A stretch of DNA of 64,000 nucleotides from Chitinophaga eiseniae. Lineage in GTDB: Bacteria > Bacteroidota > Bacteroidia > Chitinophagales > Chitinophagaceae. Below, piece by piece: positions 44,262 through 53,296 of the stretch. The stretch spans positions 496,001 through 560,000 of the forward strand of contig NZ_JABAHZ010000002.1 in assembly GCF_012641265.1 (NCBI RefSeq), given 5' to 3'. The stretch's first letter is position 1; every line of letters begins with the position of its first letter. The notes under the pieces were generated by a model. The model made no database searches. It was not told the DNA's origin and saw only the letters and a program-made list of their open reading frames with translations. The position numbers and the translations under genes were made by a program.

Positions 44262-45062
44262 CTATACTTTTTCCGCCAGAAAAGCAATCAATTGTGCACA
44301 TGGCAGGAACAGTAGCTGCGCAAGTAAAGTCCCACCCACCCTGGCCAGCACCATATAGCTGATATACTTCCGGAAAGAACTTTCCGCCAGCTTTCCCAAT
44401 ACAACATCATCTGTAAGAATGGATAAATGCGGATCAATAAATAACGCCATCAATACCGTTGCCACCCCATTAATGACGCCGGATAAATTACTGGCGGTCG
44501 TTCTATAGGAAGGGTTCAGATAGGCCGCATATACACAGGATAAAACTGAAATGGTGATAACAGCTGTTGCCACCAGGTTATATAAAAAAATACGCCAGGG
44601 AAAATTACGCTGATCTGGCAACTCCAGTAAATGCTCCCGGGAAGGCATCTTCAGAGTTTCTTTTATAAACAGCATGCCCGCTCCCGAAAATCCCAGGTAA
44701 AATAGCCGGGGTATAGACTTATGGACGCTGAAATGAGCTACTGCCCCGGATAATAATCGCTGAAAAGTAGGTATCAAAAAAGCGCCCAAAACAGATCCTA
44801 CTGTACAGGATAAAATAATATACCTGAATACCAGCATATTGGATGATACGTGCTGCTGCAGATCCTGCTCCACCGTTTTCGCCAATAAAGGCGCCTGCAA
44901 CGTATTTGCCGTACGGGAGAATAAAACCAATATGTTAAACAATGAAAAAGTAATCGCTATTCTTCCTGTTCTGACGCCTACAATCCGTACCGCATATGAC
45001 AAGGTAGTGATCAGGTTTATCAGCAATGTGAGAATAAGAACGAAGATAATCTGGGTAGACAT
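44262..45062 (-). CDS. amj: Amj-family (DUF2837) lipid II flippase
   Basis: A 266-residue protein with six or more membrane helices. The N-terminus LLINLITTLSYAVRIVGVRTGRIAITFSLFNILVLFSRTANTLQAPLLAK is characteristic of the Amj/YdaH family. Bacillus subtilis Amj is an alternate lipid II flippase induced when MurJ is blocked. The gene stands alone between tRNA-Phe and the flavodoxin-like oxidoreductase, in the same strand as the latter. Whether MurJ is also present cannot be seen here. Confidence 0.78.
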   Translation of the reverse strand: MSTQIIFVLILTLLINLITTLSYAVRIVGVRTGRIAITFSLFNILVLFSRTANTLQAPLLAKTVEQDLQQHVSSNMLVFRYIILSCTVGSVLGAFLIPTFQRLLSGAVAHFSVHKSIPRLFYLGFSGAGMLFIKETLKMPSREHLLELPDQRNFPWRIFLYNLVATAVITISVLSCVYAAYLNPSYRTTASNLSGVINGVATVLMALFIDPHLSILTDDVVLGKLAESSFRKYISYMVLARVGGTLLAQLLFLPCAQLIAFLAEKV

Positions 45063-45134
45063 AAGTAATTTTTGTGAGGCCTCTTAAAATTACTACTTCC
45101 ACCCCAACCTTCAAAAGAAAGACTAGTCTTACGG

Positions 45135-45707
45135 TCAGCTGCTATGCTCCTTACATACTTCAGCTGCTGTGCAGTGAAATGTCTCCATAAAAGCCAGGTA
45201 CATTTCCAGGCTCTTTTCAATCCTCTCGGTGGTGGCACGATGTTCCAGCCCATAGAAAGCAAACAATGGCTGGTAATCTGCCAGTACATACCGGAAGGTG
45301 ATTTCAAAAGGGGTGGTTAGCTCGTTTAACGTGTACTTGTACTTACCGTCAGCAGTATAGTCCTGCTCATCAATGCCAACAGAAATGGCCAGCGCCACCT
45401 TTTTCTCCTTCATTTTATATCCGCTCTTACTGCCATATGCCCAGCCATGGGTAAGTACCTCATCCAGCCATTTTTTTAGCAGCGGGGGACAATTAAACCA
45501 GTAAAACGGAAACTGGAAAACAATGGTCTCATGCTGTTCCAATAATGCCTGCTCCTTTTGAACATCTATTTCACCGGATGGATAAGCCGCATATAAATCA
45601 TGCACCCGGTATTTATCGGGATATTGCTGCAATGCGGCTGTCCATTTTTTGTTTACTACCGATGTTTCCATATCCGGATGAATCACTATCACCAATATCT
45701 TGCTCAT
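45135..45707 (-). CDS. NAD(P)H-dependent oxidoreductase, flavodoxin-like fold
   Basis: A 190-residue flavodoxin-fold quinone reductase of the MdaB/KefF type. Visible motifs are VIVIHPDMETSVVNKKW, the QFPFYWFNCPPLLKKWLDEVLTHGWAYG core and LAISVGIDEQDY. It reduces quinones or electrophiles using FMN or FAD. It is divergent from an HxlR regulator, the usual arrangement for an electrophile-induced pair. Confidence 0.88.
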   Translation of the reverse strand: MSKILVIVIHPDMETSVVNKKWTAALQQYPDKYRVHDLYAAYPSGEIDVQKEQALLEQHETIVFQFPFYWFNCPPLLKKWLDEVLTHGWAYGSKSGYKMKEKKVALAISVGIDEQDYTADGKYKYTLNELTTPFEITFRYVLADYQPLFAFYGLEHRATTERIEKSLEMYLAFMETFHCTAAEVCKEHSS

Positions 45708-45777
45708 ATCTTGCTATCTATTTTTAACTCTGTGCAAAAATATTTAAGTTGCCGCTGAAATCGGGCATGGAAGCCCA

Positions 45778-46170
45778 ATGTATGGAGCTAACAAAAGTGT
45801 AAGTATGAGCAAAATAAAATCAACATCGACTCACGATGAAAACAAACGCATGCTGGAGGCAGAATGCCCGGAAATATATGCTTCCAACCTGATCAACGGG
45901 CAATGGACGGTGGCCATCTGCTGCTACCTCGGCGCCGGGAAAATGCGTTTTGCCACCCTGAAGAAAAAGCTGCCTACCATCACAGATCGGATGTTGACAC
46001 TAGAGCTGCGCAAAATGGAAGAAAAGGGGTTAATCACCAGAACCATTTTTGCAGAAGTGCCCGTGCGCGTGGAGTACGAATTAACACCTATTGGACATGA
46101 ACTAACCCCTGTCATTCAACAACTGGAAATCTGGGGTAAAAAGCACAAAGCGTTGTTCGATAAACAATAA
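45778..46170 (+). CDS. HxlR-family transcriptional regulator
   Basis: A 130-residue HxlR winged-helix regulator (INGQWTVAICCYLGAGKMRFATLKKKLPTITDRMLTLELRKMEEKGLI). Members often sense aldehydes or quinones through cysteine; CPEIY and ICCYL hold three cysteines here. It probably controls the divergent oxidoreductase. A second ATG at 45805 (MSKIKSTS) is an alternative start. Confidence 0.9.
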   Translation: MYGANKSVSMSKIKSTSTHDENKRMLEAECPEIYASNLINGQWTVAICCYLGAGKMRFATLKKKLPTITDRMLTLELRKMEEKGLITRTIFAEVPVRVEYELTPIGHELTPVIQQLEIWGKKHKALFDKQ

Positions 46171-46279
46171 CCGTCTCTTTTCCTATTGAAATAAGAGTAG
46201 GCAAAATCGCACACGATAAGTAAACACCGAACTTTCTTCTTGGGAAGAAAGTATTTCACTACTTTTCCGGAAAAGAACA

Positions 46280-47047
46280 ATGAAATCCCTTCTTTACCTA
46301 CTTGCCGCAATAGTATTACCTGCCTATGCCTTTGCGCAAAAGATCGACCTGAAAGTAAACGCTGGCGGCAACCTTAGCCTGCTTCCCAATTTTGATAACC
46401 AGATTGTTATTGTTAATGGCTTTCTTATCCCAGGCTTTATCAGTGTCAACAATACAGCCAACCCTCTAATGGTCACTACTTCTAAATCTGTTACCAGGAC
46501 CCAACCAGGCTTTTACCTAGACGTTGAAGCAGGAAAGACTTTTTGCCATAACTGGAAGATTTCCCTTTCACTGGGCGTCAGCCAGATCAGGTATGATTAT
46601 GATACCCATATTTCACAATCATTCTATAAAAATGATTTTAATCTCAGCGACCTGACCTCCAAATATGGTAATACCAAACTTACTTATCTCACTTCCCGGC
46701 CTTTAAACGTTTCTTACAGCTTTGGTAAACTTTCCTTACAAACCGGACCTGTTGTCAGTTACCTGGTCGCTAAAAAGATCTCAAATTATGTAGTGCTCAA
46801 CAATGCCAGTTCAGGAGAGGCCATTGGTGGCTTCTTCGAAACAAAAGGCGATGCACAGCAATTCCTCTTTGGCGCACATCTGAATGCTCGTCTCGAGGTA
46901 GCTAAAAACCTCGAAATTATGTTGGGCAGCCAATATTATTTCAATTCCCTTTACCAGTCAACAGGCACTTACCAACCTTTACATGATAAGAGCAAAGCAC
47001 TCCAGGTACTACTGGGAATCAGTTATAACCTGAGCTCCCTTTTCTGA
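46280..47047 (+). CDS. outer-membrane beta-barrel protein, unknown function
   Basis: A 255-residue protein with a signal peptide (VLPAYAFAQ) and alternating hydrophobic strands ending in an aromatic segment, as in small outer-membrane beta-barrels (PF13568-like). Several strands are visible, such as WKISLSLGVSQIRYDY and NLEIMLGSQYYF. No partner gene is adjacent, and function is unknown. Confidence 0.78.
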   Translation: MKSLLYLLAAIVLPAYAFAQKIDLKVNAGGNLSLLPNFDNQIVIVNGFLIPGFISVNNTANPLMVTTSKSVTRTQPGFYLDVEAGKTFCHNWKISLSLGVSQIRYDYDTHISQSFYKNDFNLSDLTSKYGNTKLTYLTSRPLNVSYSFGKLSLQTGPVVSYLVAKKISNYVVLNNASSGEAIGGFFETKGDAQQFLFGAHLNARLEVAKNLEIMLGSQYYFNSLYQSTGTYQPLHDKSKALQVLLGISYNLSSLF

Positions 47048-47067
47048 TAATCAGCATATGATAGCGG

Positions 47068-47150
47068 GGATATTACAGAACAAACACTTCGGTAATATCC
47101 GCCTGAGATATCACTTCCAAAAAAGGTTGCCGCCCTCCCAGGCGACAACC
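47068..47150. terminator. two adjacent hairpins between convergent genes
   Basis: GGATATTAC (47068-47076) pairs with GTAATATCC (47092-47100), and GGTTGCCGCC (47125-47134) pairs with GGCGACAACC (47141-47150) with one mismatch. They fill the gap between the beta-barrel gene and the P-loop gene and are probable terminators; no long T tract is present. Confidence 0.45.
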
Positions 47151-47238
47151 ACAACCCCTCAAAATAAAATGCAATGAAGCACTTTATGTAGTGTACAGAT
47201 ACTACGCTACACACCTACCGCCCTTTATCATCCTGGTG

Positions 47239-47781
47239 TCATTCGCAGTATCGCACCCTACTCTCCAACACAGTCCGCATTAACGCCTCTATTTCCTTCA
47301 CCCGCTCATCAAAACGTAATTTCGATTGTGTTACCAACCGATCCAATATATGGATGGTTCCTCTATCTACATGTTGTTCCAGCAACAATAAATCACCATC
47401 GCTAATAATCCGCTTATCGAACCAGCTATTCCTGAGTACCAGGTAGTGAACATCCAGCCCCGACCGGTTCAAATACGCCAGTATCTCCTTTATATCTCTA
47501 ATCCCATCATCAAATACAAGGCTGGCCGGAATCAGGAAAGATGTATCCGTTTCTGTATGAAAATGCAATGCCGATCTTATTCGCGCCAGCTGATCATCTG
47601 AACGATGGTTAGTATCGGAATTATTAACAACAATAAAGGGCGCATCTCCCAGGGAAGGCGCATGAATGGGTTGCTTAAAGGGGAAGAATAATCTTCTTAG
47701 AAATATTTGTTGCAGCGTCTTTGTCTTGCCTATGTGTGGGTAACCAACAATGACAAACAATTTCTTCGGGTTAAAATTCAT
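47239..47781 (-). CDS. small P-loop NTPase-like protein, unknown function
   Basis: A 180-residue protein starting MNFNPKKLFVIVGYPHIGKTKTLQQIF; GYPHIGKT is a GxxxxGKT Walker A motif right at the N-terminus. The rest has alternating strands and helices but I recognise no named family. The ATG at 47781 is preferred over an upstream frame extension. A target-binding or kinase-like role is possible; nothing in the neighbourhood clarifies it. Confidence 0.62.
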   Translation of the reverse strand: MNFNPKKLFVIVGYPHIGKTKTLQQIFLRRLFFPFKQPIHAPSLGDAPFIVVNNSDTNHRSDDQLARIRSALHFHTETDTSFLIPASLVFDDGIRDIKEILAYLNRSGLDVHYLVLRNSWFDKRIISDGDLLLLEQHVDRGTIHILDRLVTQSKLRFDERVKEIEALMRTVLESRVRYCE

Positions 47782-47874
47782 ACCCAAAACAACTATAAAA
47801 AAAAGCACAAACTGTTAATCAAATCTTAACAGTCATTTTTTTCTTTCAACAACAACCGGGATGGCTTATTGGCC

Positions 47875-47988
47875 TTATTCTACACTAAGACTTTTTACCG
47901 GGTTGGTAGCTACCAGGCGCCTGGTCATGCCCGTTATCACAACAGACACCAGCACCAACAACAACATATAAATACCGCTATACAACAT
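47875..47988 (-). pseudogene. relic of an FtsX/MacB-type ABC transporter permease C-terminus
   Basis: The 114 bp read on the minus strand encode 37 residues ending RRLVATNPVKSLSVE followed by TAA, preceded by a hydrophobic helix. Bacteroidota permeases of the FtsX family end with this NPVKSLR/SxE signature. Directly upstream is an in-frame stop, so only the last membrane helix survives. This is a decayed gene remnant, too short to be expressed as a permease. Confidence 0.65.
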
Positions 47989-48040
47989 TCCCTTTTATTT
48001 GTATTTTGTACGCTTATTCCTCGTAGATAAATAATCTGGT

Positions 48041-50182
48041 ATGAAAAAACTATTGGCTATAGGCCTGCTCCTGTTGTCTGTCAGGATATCCGCACAGAAC
48101 ATCCGCATTACCACCCACAACATCAGCCTTGTTTACCACGTAAACCAGGAGGGGCGCCTGGTACAACAATATTTCGGGCCACAGCTCCGCCCCGAATATG
48201 CCGATACCCTGGTAAAAAAACAACAGGAAGCCTACATCACCGCTGGTATGGAAAGCCTCCTCGATCCTGCCATCCGCGTGGTACACAACGATGGGAACCC
48301 GTCCCTGGAACTGAAATATATTTCTCATACCTCAGCGCCAACTGCCCCCAACGTTACAGCTACCACCATTACGCTCCAGGATCCTGTATACCCCGTAACA
48401 GTTATCCTCCATTTTGAGGCGTATGATAAGGAAGATATTATCAAAGCATGGACGGAGATAAAGCATAACGAGAAAAAACCAATTCTCCTCACCGCCTACG
48501 CCTCTTCCATGCTGCATATAAATGCTGAAAAATACTGGCTAACCCAATTCCACGGCGATTGGGCCAAAGAAGTAAACATGCAGGAACAATACCTCACTGC
48601 CGGCATGAAAATACTGGACAGCAAACTGGGAACCCGCGCCAACATGTACCAATCCCCTATGTTCCTGTTGTCCTTAGATCAGCCTACCAGGGAGGAAAAT
48701 GGAACAGTGCTGGCCGGAACCCTCGCCTGGACCGGTAATTTTAAATTCGGCTTTGAGGTAGATGAACACAATGCCCTGCATATCAACGCCGGCATCAATC
48801 CTTACGCCAGCGACTATACGCTAAAACCGGCGGAAGTGTTTACAACACCTGCTTTTATCTTCACTTTATCAGATAAAGGAAAAGGACAAGCCAGCCGTAA
48901 CTTTCAACACTGGGCACTGAACTATGGTATACTGGATGGACATGGACCCCGGCTTACCCTTCTCAATAACTGGGAAGCCACTGGCATGGACTTCAACGAA
49001 CAACGTCTTACAGGCCTCTTTGGCGGCGCCAAACAACTGGGAGTAGATCTGTTCCTCCTCGACGACGGCTGGTTTGCCAATAAATTTCCGCGCAACGAGG
49101 ATAACGCCGGCCTGGGCGACTGGGAACCCAATACAGCCAAACTCCCCCATGGACTCGGCTACCTCGTAAAAGAAGCTGAAAAACAGGGCATTAAATTCGG
49201 TATCTGGCTGGAACCAGAAATGGTAAATCCCAAGAGTGAACTGTATACCAAACACCCCGACTGGATACTCCGCCTCCCTAACCGCGCAGAAAACTATTAC
49301 CGCAACCAGATGGTACTGGACCTCACCAACCCGGCAGTACAGGACTTTGTATTTGGCGTGGTGGATAAAACCATGTCCGAAAATCCGGGAATCGCCTATA
49401 TTAAATGGGATTGCAACCGTCTGCTCACCAATACCTACTCCCCCTATCTGAAAGAAAAACAATCACATCTCTTTATAGAATATACCCGTAGTCTATATAA
49501 AGTGTTCGAAAGGGTAAGAGCTAAATACCCACACCTGCCTATCATGCTTTGCTCCGGCGGCGGTGGACGTACCGACTACGGTGCCCTGAAATACTTTACG
49601 GAATTCTGGCCAAGTGATAATACCGATGGGCTTGAAAGAATTTATATCCAGTACGGGTATTCCCACTTCTTTCCATCCAATACCATGGCAGCACACGTTA
49701 CCAACTGGGGCCATCAGTCGCTCAAGTTCCGTACAGATGTGGCTATGATGGGTAAGCTAGGTTATGATATTAAAGTAAGCGACTTCAATGACAAAGAACT
49801 GCAATTCAGCCACGACGCGGTAGAAACGTATAGGCGTATCAGTAATATTGTATGGTATGGCAACCTATACCGGCTGGTTTCTCCTTACCAGGAAAACAGG
49901 GCGGTATTTCAATATACCAGCGACGACCAAAAGAAAACAATTGTTTTTAACTACCTGATGAACGTTGGCAAAAATGATGTTTTTACGCCCGTAAAGCTCC
50001 TGGGCCTCGATCCTCAGCAGCAATACCGTATCAGGGAAATCAACCTGTTTCCAGGCACACACTCTCCATTTCACCTGGATAAACTGTATAGCGGCGATTT
50101 CTTGATGAAAGAAGGCATTCAATTGGCGCCAGGTGGTGGTCGGTCATTAACCAGCAATATCCTCGAAATAACGGCCGAATAA
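48041..50182 (+). CDS. GH36 alpha-galactosidase
   Basis: A 713-residue protein with a signal peptide (VRISAQ). It has the GH36 N-terminal beta-supersandwich, then a TIM barrel with LFLLDDGWFANK, the catalytic nucleophile in YIKWDCNR and the acid/base in PSDNTDGLERI, and a C-terminal beta domain. It hydrolyses alpha-galactosides such as raffinose-type sugars or galactomannan side chains in the periplasm or outside. It is not part of a visible polysaccharide-utilisation locus. Confidence 0.94.
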   Translation: MKKLLAIGLLLLSVRISAQNIRITTHNISLVYHVNQEGRLVQQYFGPQLRPEYADTLVKKQQEAYITAGMESLLDPAIRVVHNDGNPSLELKYISHTSAPTAPNVTATTITLQDPVYPVTVILHFEAYDKEDIIKAWTEIKHNEKKPILLTAYASSMLHINAEKYWLTQFHGDWAKEVNMQEQYLTAGMKILDSKLGTRANMYQSPMFLLSLDQPTREENGTVLAGTLAWTGNFKFGFEVDEHNALHINAGINPYASDYTLKPAEVFTTPAFIFTLSDKGKGQASRNFQHWALNYGILDGHGPRLTLLNNWEATGMDFNEQRLTGLFGGAKQLGVDLFLLDDGWFANKFPRNEDNAGLGDWEPNTAKLPHGLGYLVKEAEKQGIKFGIWLEPEMVNPKSELYTKHPDWILRLPNRAENYYRNQMVLDLTNPAVQDFVFGVVDKTMSENPGIAYIKWDCNRLLTNTYSPYLKEKQSHLFIEYTRSLYKVFERVRAKYPHLPIMLCSGGGGRTDYGALKYFTEFWPSDNTDGLERIYIQYGYSHFFPSNTMAAHVTNWGHQSLKFRTDVAMMGKLGYDIKVSDFNDKELQFSHDAVETYRRISNIVWYGNLYRLVSPYQENRAVFQYTSDDQKKTIVFNYLMNVGKNDVFTPVKLLGLDPQQQYRIREINLFPGTHSPFHLDKLYSGDFLMKEGIQLAPGGGRSLTSNILEITAE

Positions 50183-50307
50183 GGCCCTAAAAATAGCATG
50201 TCCTGCCTCCCCTTTTACCCCGGGGAAGCAGGGCATTTTTATGTACGCCAGCCACACAGGATAATACTTCCCGATTTACTATCTTCAACCCATCAAAATG
50301 CCGGCAC

Positions 50308-51261
50308 ATGCTTCCTTTCTCCGATATGCCCTATGGCTATGCACCAGTATACTGCTTTCCGCTCACGGGAATCTGTATGTATGTATTGTTGCTGATCTGC
50401 GGCTGGCATGCCGGAGGCAAAGGCATAGGCCACATATCCTGGTTGTTGGGCGGACTGGGCTTTGGTCTGCTACTGGAATACGTGAACGTAACTACCAGTA
50501 GCGGTTATCGCTATGGACAATTTTGGTTGATGCTCGGCACAGCACCCCGCAACATTCCTCTTTGTATTGGCTGCGGCTGGGCAGTGATCATTTATTCGTC
50601 ACGTTTGTTTACCGATAATTTTGGGTTGCCGGTTTGGGCTGCGGCGGCACTGGATAGCCTGTTAGCGCTGAATATCGACCTGAGCATGGATGTAGTGGCA
50701 TATCGCCTGCATATGTGGCATTGGGATTGGGCGGGCAAAGGACTATCTGCTCAAGCCCTCACAGGACAATGGTTTGGTGTTCCGTATGCCAATTTCTACG
50801 GCTGGCTGTTGGTCGTATTCTTCTATTCTCTTTTTGGACGGCTGCTGGAAAAACGACTGGTCACTGCCTCCTGGAAAGCCGCTATCCCGTTGCTTTCCAT
50901 CTTAATTTCACAGGTAGCATTATGGCTATCACTGTTTCCAATAGCTGATTTACTAAAACAATATTTTGGTATCACCAGCGCACACCGATTGGTGGTATTG
51001 CTGTTACTATTCCTTTCATTGACAATTGCTGGGTACCTCAAAAGGAAGCAAACAGGCACGCATTATTTCCCGCTGGCGGCATGGATAGTGCCATTATGGT
51101 TCCACGTGTACTTTCTTGCCTGGCTCTTCCTGGGAGGCTTTTCGGGAGAAAACCGGTATATGACGGCTTTCTCCATCTGCAATGTGGTACTCGCTTTGGC
51201 TATACATTTGCCTATGTTGACAAAAAAGAAAAACATAACCATTTTAGCCCCAACGCGTTAA
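50308..51261 (+). CDS. CruF-like carotenoid biosynthesis membrane protein (DUF422)
   Basis: A 317-residue protein with about eight membrane helices. The DMDVVAYRLHMWHWDW...QWFGVPYANFYGWLLVVF block matches the carotenoid hydratase family CruF/DUF422. Relatives add water at carotenoid ends, for example in myxol-type pigments. No other carotenoid gene is visible here. The start is uncertain; ATG codons at 50308 and 50326 are both possible. Confidence 0.72.
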   Translation: MLPFSDMPYGYAPVYCFPLTGICMYVLLLICGWHAGGKGIGHISWLLGGLGFGLLLEYVNVTTSSGYRYGQFWLMLGTAPRNIPLCIGCGWAVIIYSSRLFTDNFGLPVWAAAALDSLLALNIDLSMDVVAYRLHMWHWDWAGKGLSAQALTGQWFGVPYANFYGWLLVVFFYSLFGRLLEKRLVTASWKAAIPLLSILISQVALWLSLFPIADLLKQYFGITSAHRLVVLLLLFLSLTIAGYLKRKQTGTHYFPLAAWIVPLWFHVYFLAWLFLGGFSGENRYMTAFSICNVVLALAIHLPMLTKKKNITILAPTR

Positions 51262-51298
51262 TAATATATCTTGCTAACTGTTTAAACTCTTACGGCCG

Positions 51299-52777
51299 GT
51301 GAAAACGTTGATAGGCTACCTTACAGGCAACGAATGGCATCTTTATATCAAAATAGGCAGTACCGTGCTGTTGATCCTCATTTTTGTAGGGTTGGTGGCT
51401 ACTATCCTCCTCGAAAACCGTAATCCTGTTAAAGCGATTGCTTATATCCTGGTGCTGGTATTTATCCCTATTGTAGGATTGATCGTATACTATTACCTGG
51501 GCAGGGACCTGCGTAAAAGACGACGGTTTACCCTAAAAGGTAGTAAAGATGAAGTATTGTTTTTACGATACTGGGAATCCCAGCGGGCCCAACTGGAGCA
51601 AATGCAGCTGGAGCTACGGCAACAGGCCGGTAGTAAGCAGGAACTTTCTGCTATGTTACTAAACACCCGGCAATCGGTACTGAGTAAGAATAACCAGGTA
51701 CAATTGCTGATTAATGGAGAAGAAAAATTTCCGGCTGTATTCAGCGCCCTTAGGGCTGCTAAACACCATATCCATATAGAATATTATATGGTAGCGGCAG
51801 ATGATGTCGGCAATGAGCTCACCGAAATATTGATCGAAAAATTAAATGTCGGCGTACAGGTGCGCTTCATTTACGATGATATGGGAAGCGACCGGATAGG
51901 AGATATTCCCAAACGACTACGCGAGCAGGGCGCCAGTGTATACACCTTTTCACCGGTACTGGTCGATTTCTACCTGAATGCCAATTACCGCAATCACCGG
52001 AAAATAATTGTGGTAGATGGTACCGTAGGATTCGTGGGAGGCATCAACCTGGATGAACGTTATATCAATAACGGTAAACACCCTACGTTTTGGCGCGACA
52101 CGCATTTACGTATTGAAGGAGATGCTGTAAATATCCTGCAGCTGCAGTTCTTAATGAGCTACCGCTATTGCAGTAAAGAAATATTTCCTTTTGCGGAACC
52201 CTTCTTCCAACGGTCAGCGCTCACCGGCAATTGTTTCACAGACATAGTAGCCAGCGGCCCGGATTCTGAATGGCCGATAGCTATGCAAACCATCCTGATG
52301 GCCATCAATATTGCACAAAGGAGTATTCGTATCAGCAATCCTTATTTCATCCCCACGGAAGAATTACTGACAGCTTTGCAAATGGCAGCGCTGGCAGGTA
52401 AAGATGTACAACTTATGTTACCCTTGAAAGGGGATTCTTATATCGTACAACATGCGGCACTGTCATACATAAAACCCTTACTGGCTGCGGGCGTGAAGAT
52501 ATTCTTCTATACCCGTGGTTTTATTCATGCTAAAACGATGGTGATAGATAATAATCTTGCCTGGGTAAGTTCTGTAAACTTCGATAACCGCAGCTTTTAT
52601 CTTAATTGTGAAATCGGTGCGCTGATATATGACCGGGAAGTAGCAGCAAAATTAAACAGGGCCTTTGATGAAGATCTCTTGTATGCTGTACCTGTACAGG
52701 AAACCCGTTGGAATAAGCGTAATGTGCTAAAGCGTTTTATGGATGCAGTATGCCGCTTGCTCACGCCATTACTATGA
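51299..52777 (+). CDS. cls: cardiolipin synthase
   Basis: A 492-residue phospholipase D-superfamily enzyme. Two N-terminal membrane helices are followed by two HxK(x)4D motifs: NHRKIIVVDGTVGFVGG and HAKTMVIDNNLAWVSS. It joins two phosphatidylglycerols into cardiolipin. The start codon is GTG at 51299; no in-frame ATG of a suitable position is near. Its 3' end overlaps the convergent 141-residue acidic protein gene by 6 bp. Confidence 0.93.
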   Translation: MKTLIGYLTGNEWHLYIKIGSTVLLILIFVGLVATILLENRNPVKAIAYILVLVFIPIVGLIVYYYLGRDLRKRRRFTLKGSKDEVLFLRYWESQRAQLEQMQLELRQQAGSKQELSAMLLNTRQSVLSKNNQVQLLINGEEKFPAVFSALRAAKHHIHIEYYMVAADDVGNELTEILIEKLNVGVQVRFIYDDMGSDRIGDIPKRLREQGASVYTFSPVLVDFYLNANYRNHRKIIVVDGTVGFVGGINLDERYINNGKHPTFWRDTHLRIEGDAVNILQLQFLMSYRYCSKEIFPFAEPFFQRSALTGNCFTDIVASGPDSEWPIAMQTILMAINIAQRSIRISNPYFIPTEELLTALQMAALAGKDVQLMLPLKGDSYIVQHAALSYIKPLLAAGVKIFFYTRGFIHAKTMVIDNNLAWVSSVNFDNRSFYLNCEIGALIYDREVAAKLNRAFDEDLLYAVPVQETRWNKRNVLKRFMDAVCRLLTPLL

Positions 52778-53194
52778 GTTGCGATCTTCCTCATCATCGA
52801 AGTCTAGAAATTCCCCGTTGTCTTCTTCCAGGTCCTGGTGCCGGTCGCCACCTATGCTATAAATGTTATTTTCCTCATCTTCCTGCCCTATCGCTTCCTC
52901 CTCATCATCTAATTCGGATCCCGGAACATCCAGGTCATCTCCCACTTTGTCCTTACGCCAGGTTTCTTCCTGCTCATCATCCCCTTCAGCACGTTTCTTT
53001 TTTTCACTCGGCAATTCGCTGTTATGGCGGAATGAGCCGGTAAGCGCATTCATGTCTACATCTACCTCCATATCCCTGTTTCGCTTGCTCATAATATCCT
53101 CTCCGGAAGGGTATTCAGGATATCCCGGAAAATCTTCCTGTTCTTTATCGTTGTATTCAGTAGCCTTTTTGCCTGGTTTATTTTTGTTACTCAT
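52772..53194 (-). CDS. acidic hydrophilic hypothetical protein
   Basis: A 140-residue protein starting MSNKNKPGKKATEYNDKEQE, rich in Asp, Glu and Lys, with a run of acidic residues at the C-terminus (FLDFDDEEDRNS) and no hydrophobic segment. It is probably disordered. I chose the ATG at 53194 over one 9 bp upstream. It resembles in composition the 59-residue protein at 15275-15454. Function unknown. Confidence 0.6.
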   Translation of the reverse strand: MSNKNKPGKKATEYNDKEQEDFPGYPEYPSGEDIMSKRNRDMEVDVDMNALTGSFRHNSELPSEKKKRAEGDDEQEETWRKDKVGDDLDVPGSELDDEEEAIGQEDEENNIYSIGGDRHQDLEEDNGEFLDFDDEEDRNS

Positions 53195-53296
53195 AATCAA
53201 CACATTTTAGCATGAATAATCCTGCGAACGCAGCAGACATTACCATGATTGATAACAACCTAAAATGGTGATTGTTTACGGTAGCAAAAGCGCCGT

